A stretch of DNA of 64,000 nt from Saccharomycopsis fibuligera x Saccharomycopsis cf. fibuligera (taxonomy: Eukaryota; Ascomycota; Saccharomycetes; Ascoideales; Saccharomycopsidaceae), in NCBI GenBank assembly GCA_001936135.1, contig CP012821.1:1116001-1180000 (forward strand). Direction: 5' to 3'. Shown piece after piece: positions 50,414-61,028 of this stretch. The stretch's first letter is position 1. Each line of letters starts with the position of its first letter. A program made the translations under genes and the position numbers. Under the pieces are notes generated by a model. The model saw only the letters and a list, made by a program, of their open reading frames with translations, did not search any database and was not told the origin of the DNA.

Positions 50414-51784
50414 TCACAATTTAGCACCCACATTCGCTATCTTAGTATCACCTAAAATACCCACTTCTCCTAAATCAGCATGCACCCGCTTTGCTCTTTG
50501 GGCAAAGCCATTTTTTGGCCATTCAGGAAACTCGTGCCATGCCCATTTAGCACCTAGCTTCGCGTCCAAAGTGCCTTCGAGTCGCTGAACAATATATTTG
50601 CCAATGTTGGGCAAAAATTTTGCCCCGTGGCCACTGTCTCCGGAAGCAACGTATATTCCATTGGGGCTGGTCGTAGCAACAGCAGCATCAGGCACCTTAT
50701 CAATCAAAAAGTTCGAATTACAAGTATCAGAAATCCAACAAATTCTAGGCTCAATCAACTCATGGTATGCTAAGTCAGGGACAACGTTATCAAGTAATTT
50801 TATTGCAATATTGTCACCATCCAAAGGCAACCCCTTAGTAAATTTTGTATACGCTGGCAATGAAATCGGCGCTTTTTTTTCTTTATCAAATGGATTAGGC
50901 ACCATGTTTGTGAAGTCGGCATAGTTTAGAGCAATCTTCATTAACTTTGTTTTTGGATCCGGGGGGAAAAAATAGCCTCTTTCAGCACTGAAAAAAATTG
51001 GCATGTCTTTGTATTTGGCAAACTCCGCTTCAGTAAGCTGGATATGTGTAACAACGAGACCCAAGGCATGCAATTGATCTTTACAGTCGAGAATGTAAGG
51101 GGTAGCTGCACCACAAGCAATGACAGCTTGTTTTGCAGTGTAAGTTGTGCCTCCTGCGGTTGTCACCGAGACAATGCCACTGTCATCAATAGCCAATTTT
51201 GATACTTTGCCCTGTTGACCAAGTCTGAAACTAATATTTGGCCTTTCCTTAATTGTATCATAAACCAGCCTCAAAGAATCAGCAGTATGAGCAAAACCAG
51301 CTCCCTTGTTAAGAGTCGCACTAACATTGAAGGGCAACTTGTTATTGCGAAACCAAGGCATTGCCTCGGCGATTTCTTGGCTCGAACCGTATGTCGCAAG
51401 ATCGGAGTTTACATCCACCCCAAACAGTCTTAAGTTGGCATATCCTTGAGCTTCGAATTTCAATCGTCTTTGATTTGATGCTTGTTCAGGCGACAAAATA
51501 AGTCTTCCACATTGACTGTAACACTTCAGGAAAACTGGATCATTTTTCCATTGTCTTAGTGCTTCAACCGCAAGCTGAGTATATGTCAAGTCGGCGTATT
51601 CTGCGCGGATGATCTTGTTCAAATCAGTAGCGGCCGAGTAGATGGAAGGCACTGAAGGATGAGCGTCCAAGGCAAGCACGGAGTAATGCTTTACACTGCT
51701 GGTGAGCTCGAGGCAGGTGCTGAGGCCAAAAACCCCAAGCCCCACGACAATGACATCGTATGTGGGGTTCGTAATATCTGGCAT
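50414..51784 (-). CDS. FAD-dependent amine oxidase, fructosyl amino acid / saccharopine oxidase type, peroxisomal
   Basis: Flavoenzyme of the sarcosine-oxidase/DAO superfamily that oxidises a secondary amine with H2O2 release. 456 residues from the Met at 51784 (MPDITNPTYDVIVVGLG). An upstream Met at 51871 would add 29 residues ahead of the FAD fold and is less likely. The Rossmann motif is VVGLGVFGLS. C-terminal family pieces are PRICWISDT, NFLIDKVP and SGHGAKFLPNIGKYIVQRLE, as in fungal fructosyl amino acid oxidases. The final residues AKL form a PTS1 peroxisome signal, which fits an H2O2-producing enzyme. The true substrate (glycated amino acids, saccharopine or pipecolate) cannot be decided from sequence. 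Confidence 0.85.
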   Translation of the reverse strand: MPDITNPTYDVIVVGLGVFGLSTCLELTSSVKHYSVLALDAHPSVPSIYSAATDLNKIIRAEYADLTYTQLAVEALRQWKNDPVFLKCYSQCGRLILSPEQASNQRRLKFEAQGYANLRLFGVDVNSDLATYGSSQEIAEAMPWFRNNKLPFNVSATLNKGAGFAHTADSLRLVYDTIKERPNISFRLGQQGKVSKLAIDDSGIVSVTTAGGTTYTAKQAVIACGAATPYILDCKDQLHALGLVVTHIQLTEAEFAKYKDMPIFFSAERGYFFPPDPKTKLMKIALNYADFTNMVPNPFDKEKKAPISLPAYTKFTKGLPLDGDNIAIKLLDNVVPDLAYHELIEPRICWISDTCNSNFLIDKVPDAAVATTSPNGIYVASGDSGHGAKFLPNIGKYIVQRLEGTLDAKLGAKWAWHEFPEWPKNGFAQRAKRVHADLGEVGILGDTKIANVGAKL

Positions 51785-51956
51785 TTGTGGCTGTATGGTG
51801 GTTATTATTTGATAAGAAGTGTTAAAAAAAAGGAGATTTTGACGAAGATAAGTGCAAAGAAAAAGACGCAAGAAAGAGACTTTATCTCTCTAGATCTCGA
51901 GATAGCTATCGGGCTTAAGATCTGCACATCTACACTATAAATGATAAAGAAAATAC

Positions 51957-51961
51957 AAAAA
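51957..51961 (-). terminator. RNA polymerase III terminator of tRNA-Asn
   Basis: Five T on the minus strand, 3 nt after the tRNA 3' end. Confidence 0.75.
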
Positions 51962-51964
51962 TTA

Positions 51965-52038
51965 CGACCTCGGAGAGGGTCGAACTCTCGATCTTGCGAT
52001 TAACAGTCGCACGCCTTAACCAACTTGGCCACGAAGTC
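51965..52038 (-). tRNA. tRNA-Asn (GUU)
   Basis: A 74-nt cloverleaf on the minus strand without intron. The acceptor stem is GACTTCG with CGAGGTC (one G-U) and discriminator G. The anticodon stem is TGCGA/TCGCA around loop CTGTTAA, anticodon GTT. The T arm is GAGAG-TTCGACC-CTCTC and the D arm contains GGCC...GGTTAAGGC. Confidence 0.95.
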
Positions 52039-53548
52039 CCGCTATATTCAATATTATAAATAGCATTTGCCGCCTATGCAGTAAGCTGATTGTTTCTATG
52101 AGGATCTCTGCTATTTTGGCAAATGCAAAACAAGCCAGCATTTGAACTTCCCGGTAGCTTCGCGCGTGTCCACACCCTCTACCTTGGAGTATGAAATTCA
52201 AACACCAAGGTGAGGAGTTACCAAAGTTGTTATTTCCAAAGTTTGACAATAACTACCGAGATTCTGTCGGAGTATAGTGACTATATCTGCTACCCATACC
52301 TGAGGTTGTCCCCTCTGGATAGCACTGGTTAGACTAGTCTCTCCTCTAGTAGTGAAGGATAGCCACTTACTGAGATACTAATATTTTTCTTTAATGAAAT
52401 TGGACTTGTATTCCTTGCTTATTATAAACTATATCATTTAATAAAAACATTCTGTCTTTCAGACTATATATAATAATTTCATTCCTCACCCATAATGCTC
52501 AGGTGATGTTAAATTTTCCATCACATCTGATGTTGTTCTCCTTAGCAACCATGCGTGCGTTCAAATGTTCTCGGCCGCAAAAGGCAGTTTACCAAAAAGG
52601 AGATTATACCAAATGGACGGTATGAAAGATGTTAATTGGTATAAATCCAACAGATTCACTGGTGAATGCTAGCAGAATTCCAAAAAATAAAACGAAAGAG
52701 AAGAAAAACACACAGAAAGGAATTAGCTTCCTTGTACAATATAGTGCAATATAGTAACATTGGAAGTTGTCAATTACATGCTTTGAGTTGCCTTCTGGTG
52801 CTCATGGACAAATCAACATTCTTGCCTTCCGAGAAGATGGATTTTTTTTATTGTTTTTCTTTCTGGAGAGAAACGAATTCGATTAAAAAACTACGTTTTT
52901 GGCTAGAGAGTACTGGTGTTCTTCTCTTCATCTGTTGCATATACTTTAGTTTAAACTCACCGAATAAAGCTCTGGCTTTTACTAGAAAAAGTATAGAACA
53001 AAAGAAAAGGAACATTCTGTACGAGCTAGACTTAAATGATTATTTGATTTACATGTGGTTCACGTTTTATTTTCAGACATGTTGAGAAGCGCTGCATGCA
53101 AACAAATGCCTTTCTTGGGTCTGTAAGCCCAACACCTCAGATTCCGATAGACACTTGTATTGACCGGGAGAACAATCGTTGGGAGCCCCGACAACTCGGG
53201 TCCGCTTCCATAGAAAAGTCGAAAAATGAAAATTAATACGTGGGGAGTTTTGACCGGAATTAAAATTTTGGCGGCTATAATCCAGAATCTTGTTCTTAAC
53301 TATGCGAAAAACTTCTAGTGGAGTCCCTATGGGTTACCCGAAGCATAACGCGGTTACTACTACAATCAACTAGCTAGCCAACGAAGTCCAAATAAACGGA
53401 AGCGAAAAGAAAAAACGAAAGAAAAATTTAAAAATCAAATCTCGTGGATGGCGAACTGAATTAGCTCAACGTCGACTCCAAGTGGTAGAAACGAAATAAC
53501 ATCTTACCATCGTCAATTATTATATATCCATAAAATAAACTGATTAAA
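52039..53548. other. Intergenic, tRNA-Asn to SR-like gene
   Basis: 1.5 kb. A 139-codon ORF (52666-53085) has no family resemblance and is not called. tRNA upstream regions often collect retroelement remnants, but I could not find a TG...CA element with target duplication. The last 120 bp are the AT-rich leader of the SR-like gene. Confidence 0.45.
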
Positions 53549-55662
53549 ATGGGTTTCAAGAACACACTTTACGTGACCGGTATGTTTACTTTCTTGTTGA
53601 CTGTTTGGTCTCCTTTGGAGAAAGTGTCATTTTTTTTCGTGTGTTGATTCTGGTGCGTTTTGGTGGCGTTTGGTAGAACCATGCTCACCAATTCATTAGC
53701 ATCAGCAGCCTTCGCAATCTCAATTGAATTGCTGTATTCTCTATTATTTCATTCTAACATTTCGCTTAGGTTTCGGTAGAAACGTCAGAGCAAAGGTTTT
53801 AGCTCCATATTTTGAAAAGTAAGTATTTTGTTTTGTATTTGTCTTGTCTTTTTCTTTGATGCTTTACTTTTCAGTTCCTAGAACAACTTATGAACCGTTG
53901 TTTTACTGGTGTTGATCATTTTGGGGAGTTGATTTTTCACTGTTGAAGAGTCTTTTCTTTTTGAGGCTGTTTCCTTCTCCTGCCTTCCTGTTGGTTGTTT
54001 CCTACTGTATCTGGTTTATGAGTACTTTATAAGCGAGGTTTCTTTAGATACGGTTTAAGTTGCTCCTTCCGGGCAATATGTGCTATATTTGCAGCATTTC
54101 TGCCATGTGCTTTTGTGAGGGTTTTGTTTATTGGTTTTCTGTTTATTCGTTTTTGTTTATTCGTGAAATAACTTTCACAGACCGAAAATCAAGTTTTCTT
54201 ACGGAATTGACTGTCATTCATGATGTATCAAAGTTTTAACAGATGGTGATTTGCTGATTTTTAGCAACCGCCGTTTTTCATCATTTCGAAAATTCTGCAG
54301 CTTTACTTGTTATTGCAACCTTTGTCATTGTTCAGATGTTAATGGCTTTTCAGATCATTCAACTCCAATGTTCTAATGTTTGATTTTTCACTGTTACAGT
54401 ATTCACCACCATGCCGTTTTCCAACTCGACTACCTCTGCCCACTTTGTTTTGCTAGTTATTCTTTCCATTTGCTTCTCCGACGAGGTTACCAAGCTCATT
54501 TTTGCTATTTCCATCACTTGCCAACTTTACCTAAGTTCAACTTTATAATGCCATCGAGTCACATAGTTGATACTCGCAAATATGTTTTGGACTAGCCAGC
54601 TTCCACCAATGTTCACAAAATTGCCAGTTCAGTGTTCATTACCAACCACCTCTTTGTTTTTTTGTTAAATTGATTTTTTATTATTACTTTCATTTCTCAT
54701 AAAATCACCTTCATGGTCAACATCAATCCAAAATAACGGATAGTATATATTTTTATTGCTCAAATTTCCACTTATTCTTTTTTTCATTGCTCAATTTTCA
54801 ATTCAGTTCAACAAGTATTAACCAAACTAGATTCGGTGAATTGGTCAGAGTGGACATTCCACCAACCAAAACTCCTGATGGACCTCCATATGCTTTTGTC
54901 GAATTTGCCAAGTCTGAAGACTGCAGCAATGCTTTGGACGAATTGACTCGCAATCCAATCATTTTGGATGAAGCTGATAGACACATTTCCGATGCCAGCG
55001 TGTACGGAGAAAGATCTAAGGACAGCTATGTGAGCAGCGCTGGCAAAGACGAAGATGGATTTCCTGAAGGAGCTTTGAAAGTTCAAGAAGCTAGATCCAC
55101 TCCACATCCACCAAGAGCTCAACAAAGAGGTTTCAGAAGAGGTGGTTATGGTGGCAGAGGTGGCTATGGCTATGAACCAAGAGGTGGATACAGAGGCTCA
55201 AGAGGCGGCTACGGCGGCTACGAGCCAAGAGGTGGCTACAGAGGTGGAAGAGGCGGCTATGGTGGCTACGAGCCAAGGGGCGGCTACAGAGGTGGAAGAG
55301 GTTCTTACCCATCAAGAGGTGGCTACGGCGCTCCTCCAAGAAGCAGTTACGGCGCTCCAAGAGGCGGCTACAGAGAAAGAGGTTACGACAGAGATTACGA
55401 CAGAAGAGAAGATTATGACAGAAGAGACAGCTACGAAAGAGGGGGCGCTGATGACCGTTATTATGAAGAAGGTGCCAGAAGGGATGATGACTATGGCAGA
55501 GAAAGATCTCCAAGAAGAGACGACTATCCAAGAGATGATTATCCAAAGGATGATTATCCAAGAGACAGAAGTCCACCAAGAGAAGCCAGAGAACCAAGAG
55601 AAGCCAGAGAACCAAGAGAAGCTAGAGAACCAAGAGAGTTCGACGAAGGTGCTCAAGAGTAA
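53549..55662 (+). CDS. RRM and RGG/RD-repeat SR-like RNA-binding protein, two introns
   Basis: Probable pre-mRNA/mRNA-binding protein, 303 residues from exons 53549-53579, 53770-53818 and 54831-55662. The RRM is only complete after splicing: [20 protein letters not shown] (RNP2-like TLYVTGF), then [12 protein letters not shown] and PPYAFVEFA (RNP1). It resembles SR proteins of the S. pombe Srp1 kind. The rest is an [13 protein letters not shown] repeat domain (about 120-195), then Asp-Arg-Tyr-rich and RE/PRD repeats. Intron 1 (190 nt) has GTATGT and TTCTAAC. Intron 2 (53819-54830, 1012 nt) has GTAAGT, TATTAAC and CTAG, and is exceptionally long for a yeast. A good acceptor inside it (54398-54399) would give a truncated product ending at 54595. 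The paralog name is not assigned. Confidence 0.88.
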
Positions 55663-56246
55663 GCTCTTTGATTTGTATAATAATTTTGTGTTTTTTTTCT
55701 TGCGCCCAGTATATTAGTTATTAATGGAGTTATAATATACACTTGAGAAATCATCAAATCAGAATTTTTACGGATTGGCTGGCTGGCTGGTAAAGCTTTT
55801 TGTTCTTTGACAGTAGGCTCCTATCCCGGCAAGGGGAACAATGAAATACTTTGTAACTCAAATTTGAGCTGTAGCGCAGTATTACAGAGGTATTTGAGTG
55901 GTAGCGTAGTCCCTTCCTCATCCTTTCTGAGCAGTTCGCAAAGCTTGGATAACAACTATAGCCTGCGATTATGTACTGACCAGTGTTTTGGAGTTGCTAA
56001 TAGATAATCAGTGGACTGGCCATATACCTTGTTTCACCGTTTGAGAAACACTTTTCCGGGCAACGTTCCTTCGCAGCTAGCTGCATATACAGCAGTCTCG
56101 TCTACAGCATCGCCAGTCCTGAGATGAGAAGAGATGAGAAGAGAAGAGACCAAACGCATTCATATCTGTCTCTTGATAGTGGTAAATTCGTCCTGTATTA
56201 TAAATAAATCTCATACCAACAGTACCAGCAGACTCATGCACCGCAA
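55663..56246. other. Intergenic, upstream of the Lon-N-like gene
   Basis: 584 bp. It contains GGCT tandem units near 55778-55790 and a purine repeat (two AGATGAGAAG copies) near 56122-56144. No gene is recognised. Confidence 0.5.
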
Positions 56247-59200
56247 ATGAGCAGCCATCTAAAAGAAGGTTCCGCTCCAGCTTTCACTCTTAGCGCGCAA
56301 ACAGCCAGTGGTACCAACATCAACATCTCAGCAAACAGACCAGTCAATGTCAAGATCCTCCACCACAGCAATGCGCTGTTACTTTCCCAAAACCCTTCCC
56401 ACTCTTCCATAATAGCTAACGAGCTTCAATATAATAACATAAATAATAGTAGCAATGATAATCGTGGCCGTATCGTTGAGCTTCCAGCGTCGGATTTGGT
56501 AGCCTCCCAGCTTCCCCATGTAATTGACTCGTACCGCCGCAATGACTTCATCGGCGTTTTTGCCCCCATGGTCACCAATTACCTCAGCAATAAGCTACGA
56601 GCAGCGTTAGATCCTAACTTTGATGAAGAAGACTGTGTATCGCAGCAACAACGAGGAAATCAACAGCAGCATCAACAGCAGCAGCAGCAACAACAACAGA
56701 TGGGAACTCTAGGCAAGATTATTGCCATAAATTATGACTCTGTCAATGGCGACAAACTTCGATCCATCCGATTACAGACATTTGGCCCCATAACTTTAGA
56801 CCGTCTTGATGGCGAGTACGCTCAAGTTATCCCAGGTTCTTTCCAAAACCAAAAGCCCCCTACATATTCTGAACATTCTCACGACCCACAAGTGGTGCCT
56901 ATTCACGACCCCGCACAAATCCAGCTTCTTCAACAACAAGAACAACAACAGAAGCTTATACAGCAGCAGCAACTCCTTTTGCAGCAGCAGCAGGCAAAAA
57001 TGGCCGCTATTCAAGCACAAGGTCAGTACCCAAACAGTAATGCTCTTGTGCCATACCAGGAGCAGCAGATGCAACAGCAGGACGATATGTTTGATAGCGA
57101 AGGCGAAGAAGATCTGGATGGAGATGAAAGCTACTATAGTGACGATGATGTAGCAAAGCTGTACCTTTTCTCATCCAAAGCTTTGGAGAGTGGAAAAGCT
57201 TTTGAAATGCTAGAGTATCAAGCAGAGCAAAGCACAAAGAAAGCCCCGCAGGACGTCTTGAGTAGAAACTTGTTGCTCCATGGTAAGGCCCTTCAAGCAG
57301 AAGAAGAAGAAAAGCAAAAACAAATTCAAGAGCAGAAGTTACAACAACAAGAGTACTACCAACAGCAGCAACTGGGTGGTGTACCGAGAAGAAAAAGATT
57401 GACTGCCCGTGAAATAAAGAAACAAGAAGAAAAGAGATTAGTCCGGCAATTCAAAGACTTGGATCTCAGTAGCTTCAAGGATGAACTATATCGCGACATG
57501 GGTAAAGTTGCACTAACAAGTACTACTCACGATCCAAAGCAAAAGCAAAAGCTTTTGGAAAACGAAATTTCTAGCGAGAAACAAAAGAAAACTTTGGAAT
57601 TTGGCCCTACAAGAAAATATCTACAGTACAACAATAGCAGCGCTCAATCCACTCCTAAGGCAAAGCAAAGCAACTTGCCGCAATTACCGTACAAAACTCC
57701 TAGTGCCATTGCTGGGCCAACACCTGCTTTGATGCTTCTGCCACCTCCTCCGCCTCCGCCAATGATGATGATTCCAAGAGCTCCATATGGGCTTCAATTG
57801 CAAGGCTCAAATAGCTCATACACTCCCAGACACAATAAAACATTAATGCAGCGATTGCCACAATACAGTAGTAGCCTTTCTAGAAAAAATTCAGTAGCTG
57901 TTCCTAACTTATTAAGTCTAATTATTCCAATCTCTGAGCCAGTCTTCCCAACTACTACAATCACAAATTTGCGTATCATAAACCCCGTTCAAAAGCAAGC
58001 AATTATTCAAATGGCTAACAACGACCAGCTAGTTGGCCTTTTTTACATCAAGGACCCTCTTTTTAAATCATATGATATCGTTACTGCTGTTTCAGATATA
58101 CATGAATACGGGGTACTTGGCAAAATCAGTAGCTATACTAGTTTTACTGACGAAGAAACAGGCTTAAAGCCATTAATCGTCAGCTTAACTACATTGAGTT
58201 CCATCAAGCTTGAAAAATTGATTCCGCCGCAACGAAGCCTTAGCGAGCTGCTTTCTCGGGAAAACAAGTATTTTTCCAATACTTTTGAAACTACTCCATC
58301 ACCAGGGAAAAAAGAAGGAGTACAAGGGGACGGCAACAGCATTAGTAAAGGTAAGGAAGACATGCTAGATTTGGGAGATTTGGAAGGCACTAATCTTCAG
58401 CAGTTGGTATGCTTAGGCAATGTGAGCGTCCACAACAGCAAGTACAGTAAAGATTCGTTATCGGATATCAAGCATTTACTAGCCAAAATCTTGAAGAAAC
58501 TATCGAAGCTCTACCATAAAAATGCCAAGTCTGATGCGAATCCAAACTTGGAAACTAGTATATTGGTGCCTGGATTTCAGGAGCGATATTTGGAAATTTT
58601 GGAACGTAATATTAAAAACATGGAGGGATTGCATCAAGACCAGCAAAGACGGGGCTCTAGAAAAACTAGAGTATATAGCGAGTTCAACTTTTACAATATT
58701 GATAATGACAATATTGAAATGGTGAACGTTAAGCTTAATGTGGTGGCAGAAATATTGAAAAATTATTTCCTGCTCAAATATGCTCCACAAACGGGCTCAT
58801 CATCAACGTCGTCGCCGCCATCTTCGGTCAATTTAGAAAACAAAATCAATTTACAGTATTATTTGGGAATTTTTCAAAACATTTTGGAGAAACTGAGGCT
58901 TAATGCAAAGGCTCAAGATATCTATAATCTTTTGGAGATGGTAATTTTCAACTATCGGAACCCGTTACCAACCATTGGTTCAGGCGGGACTTCTAATCAC
59001 AGTCAAACGAAAACAGGCTCTTATAAGCAATCGGGTAGCTTGAAACATCTGCAAAAAGAGTACAATGATGGTGACCAAACCCAACATCACCAATTTGTAG
59101 TGGAAACTGCTACGGAAAGTAGTTCAGTGCCTGCATCCCCGGAATCTGATTCTGACTCGTATTACGGAAGACTCAGTTCACAAGTAGCTAGCCAAATTGA

Positions 59201-60062
59201 AGCACCAATCATAGATACCCCAACAACAGTGAAAAGCTCAATTGGTGATATTGAGGAAGAGGTTGTGTATTCAAGGTCGCTGAAAAGCAGTCCTGCCACC
59301 ACTATGCAGTATAATAGCTATATTAATACCCAAAATCATGGAGAAGTTGATAACACTAGTCATAATAATAGTGGGTCTACACTGCAACTGCTGCGAAGTA
59401 GACTAGCAACAAAAGCTTCCGGTCGAGCATCAGATGATGTTCTGAGAAAACTCAACAATGGTCATTTCCATCAAAAACAACAACAGCAAAGACATGATGA
59501 TGATCATCATCATCATCTTCATCATACAGCTAATCATGGTGGCCAATTTTACCCGCAGTTGAATTACAATGGTGGCAGCAAGACCCCTAAGTTGTCCCCC
59601 GATAGCACTAGTGGAACCAACGAGACTTTGCTCTCATCTTTTTCGTTACAGGATGATGACGATAATGATATTGAGAACCGCAATAGTAATGACAACGATA
59701 ATGAAAAAGATAATACGTATCCAATCACTGACCTCGACAACCTTGAAGATGCCGAAAACCATGCTACATTTACTGATAATGGTAACGACGATGATGGTCA
59801 AAGCGTAGGTCCAGGATTTGCCGCTGTGAGCACAAATGCACAGATTCCAATGTCACCTCCGCTACTACAGCAAGATCAAGAGAAGCGCAAACGAGCCAGT
59901 CACCTTGAGCTGCAGCGGGGGCTTTCCCCAGTATCGACGCTGAAGAGAACTGATTCTTCCACGACACCAAACTTTTGTAACTCTATAATGCGCAGCGGCG
60001 GCAGCCAGAACAATCCTAAGTTTTACGTTAGTGGCCAAGCAGGTCAACACCGTCAAGAGTAA
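56247..60062 (+). CDS. Large Q/N-rich protein with a mitochondrial-Lon-type N-domain, no ATPase or protease
   Basis: 1271 codons, single exon, name unknown. Residues about 553-661 align by eye with the N-terminal substrate domain of mitochondrial Lon (Pim1): IIPISEPVFP, DQLVGLFYIKD, then VSDIHEYGVLGKISS and LSSIKLEKLIPP, against Pim1 ALPIARRPLFP, QPYIGAFMLKN, NDVYDVGVLAQITS and HRRIKIDELFPP. Residues about 720-756 (LGNVSVHNSKYSKDSLSDIK...) resemble Pim1 LVNVKNLEDEPYNKKSPVIN. Residues about 860-903 are a helical piece in the matching position. No Walker motif or Ser-Lys dyad follows; the protein ends in Asn/Asp/Ser/His-rich disorder. Residues about 34-190 may be a second, more diverged copy. 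There are Gln runs near 135-150 and 225-250, and no mitochondrial presequence. Function is not inferred beyond possible peptide binding. Confidence 0.7.
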   Translation: MSSHLKEGSAPAFTLSAQTASGTNINISANRPVNVKILHHSNALLLSQNPSHSSIIANELQYNNINNSSNDNRGRIVELPASDLVASQLPHVIDSYRRNDFIGVFAPMVTNYLSNKLRAALDPNFDEEDCVSQQQRGNQQQHQQQQQQQQQMGTLGKIIAINYDSVNGDKLRSIRLQTFGPITLDRLDGEYAQVIPGSFQNQKPPTYSEHSHDPQVVPIHDPAQIQLLQQQEQQQKLIQQQQLLLQQQQAKMAAIQAQGQYPNSNALVPYQEQQMQQQDDMFDSEGEEDLDGDESYYSDDDVAKLYLFSSKALESGKAFEMLEYQAEQSTKKAPQDVLSRNLLLHGKALQAEEEEKQKQIQEQKLQQQEYYQQQQLGGVPRRKRLTAREIKKQEEKRLVRQFKDLDLSSFKDELYRDMGKVALTSTTHDPKQKQKLLENEISSEKQKKTLEFGPTRKYLQYNNSSAQSTPKAKQSNLPQLPYKTPSAIAGPTPALMLLPPPPPPPMMMIPRAPYGLQLQGSNSSYTPRHNKTLMQRLPQYSSSLSRKNSVAVPNLLSLIIPISEPVFPTTTITNLRIINPVQKQAIIQMANNDQLVGLFYIKDPLFKSYDIVTAVSDIHEYGVLGKISSYTSFTDEETGLKPLIVSLTTLSSIKLEKLIPPQRSLSELLSRENKYFSNTFETTPSPGKKEGVQGDGNSISKGKEDMLDLGDLEGTNLQQLVCLGNVSVHNSKYSKDSLSDIKHLLAKILKKLSKLYHKNAKSDANPNLETSILVPGFQERYLEILERNIKNMEGLHQDQQRRGSRKTRVYSEFNFYNIDNDNIEMVNVKLNVVAEILKNYFLLKYAPQTGSSSTSSPPSSVNLENKINLQYYLGIFQNILEKLRLNAKAQDIYNLLEMVIFNYRNPLPTIGSGGTSNHSQTKTGSYKQSGSLKHLQKEYNDGDQTQHHQFVVETATESSSVPASPESDSDSYYGRLSSQVASQIEAPIIDTPTTVKSSIGDIEEEVVYSRSLKSSPATTMQYNSYINTQNHGEVDNTSHNNSGSTLQLLRSRLATKASGRASDDVLRKLNNGHFHQKQQQQRHDDDHHHHLHHTANHGGQFYPQLNYNGGSKTPKLSPDSTSGTNETLLSSFSLQDDDDNDIENRNSNDNDNEKDNTYPITDLDNLEDAENHATFTDNGNDDDGQSVGPGFAAVSTNAQIPMSPPLLQQDQEKRKRASHLELQRGLSPVSTLKRTDSSTTPNFCNSIMRSGGSQNNPKFYVSGQAGQHRQE

Positions 60063-60806
60063 CCAGACTAGATGTGCAGTGCTGAGTTTGGACGTTATGT
60101 TGCTAAGGGACAATAGTATAGCTTTACGACCTTTTTGTTTTTCCTGGAGTTTTTTTTCTCTGTTTAGCAGAAAACAGTTTGCCCTGTTGCTTCGCAATTA
60201 TTTCCAGATACTTCGTTTATTTGTTACTCGATAGCACTATCTGCCAAGTTAAGCTTTTTGTTCGTAGACAGTAACTACAGAAGGCAGTTCATTAGTTAGT
60301 TAGCTATATTCAATATATTTAGGTGACTTTGCCGGCTTTGGAAGTCTAGCCATACCCCATCTGTGATGAGTCTTGCTGTTTGAAGACATTATTCTGATCT
60401 TTGAGAGTTTTGTACTGTGTTGTATATTTAGGCGACAAGTTCAATTAAACCGATGTGGAGTTGTGATGTAAGACACATCGACACAGTGCGCAAATTCCCA
60501 GCCGAGCCCGAGCCATTAACGGAAATTCCTCGCAGTTATTCCCAAATAGTATCGCGTTTTCGGAGTTTTCTGGTTGTAGTGCATGCAACAATTGGGACAT
60601 TACAATTACAATAACCCAGGACAATAGACGTTAAGTGCACCACAGTGGTGTCTGTGTTACTGTTCGCCAATGTAAACGTCTATAAGCCCAAAGCCATAGC
60701 AGCACGGGTGTTAAGATTCAACTGTGGAAACCCGTAGAAAAACCGTACCTCACGACCCTTGCTCATTCGCCCGGGGTGGATCCACATTGACTCGTGTTGC
60801 GCGTCA

Positions 60807-60813
60807 TTAGTAA
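60807..60813. promoter_or_regulatory. TTAGTAA, Yap1/Cap1-type response element
   Basis: Consensus AP-1-like yeast element about 395 bp upstream of the SDR start. A TGACTC half-site lies at 60788-60793. It suggests oxidative-stress control; binding is inferred. Confidence 0.4.
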
Positions 60814-61020
60814 TCAAAACGAGCGTTGGTGCTGCTACAGTCCACTTTATGGCACACACCGCAGGTTTCCACTTTCGCAATTTTGTTTTCAATAAAATTT
60901 GCCTATTGCTTGCACTGGGAGCAAGTGTCGGAATCCACCAGCATGCGGTGTTGCTCTGCTGCACGACAGACATGCCGCATTTCCACCGGCCGGCGTCGAC
61001 TCAGTAGCGCAGCCCCCAAG

Positions 61021-61028
61021 TATATAAG
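61021..61028 (+). promoter_or_regulatory. TATA box of the SDR gene
   Basis: TATATAAG, about 180 bp before the ATG at 61206, is a typical yeast spacing and suggests a regulated, inducible promoter. Confidence 0.6.

Noticed and set aside
52240-52560. Possible solo LTR next to tRNA-Asn
   Set aside because: The location is typical, but I could not find matching TG...CA ends with a target-site duplication.
52666-53085. 139-codon ORF upstream of the SR-like gene
   Set aside because: Mixed composition with no recognisable motif and no codon bias like the neighbours; left uncalled.
54160-54260. C/D box snoRNA in the long intron of the SR-like gene
   Set aside because: ATGATGT and CTGA are present but only about 40 nt apart, with a mismatched C box and no terminal stem.
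55133-55717. Overlapping ORFs in other frames of the RGG region
   Set aside because: By-products of the GGT/AGA repeat of the SR-like protein.
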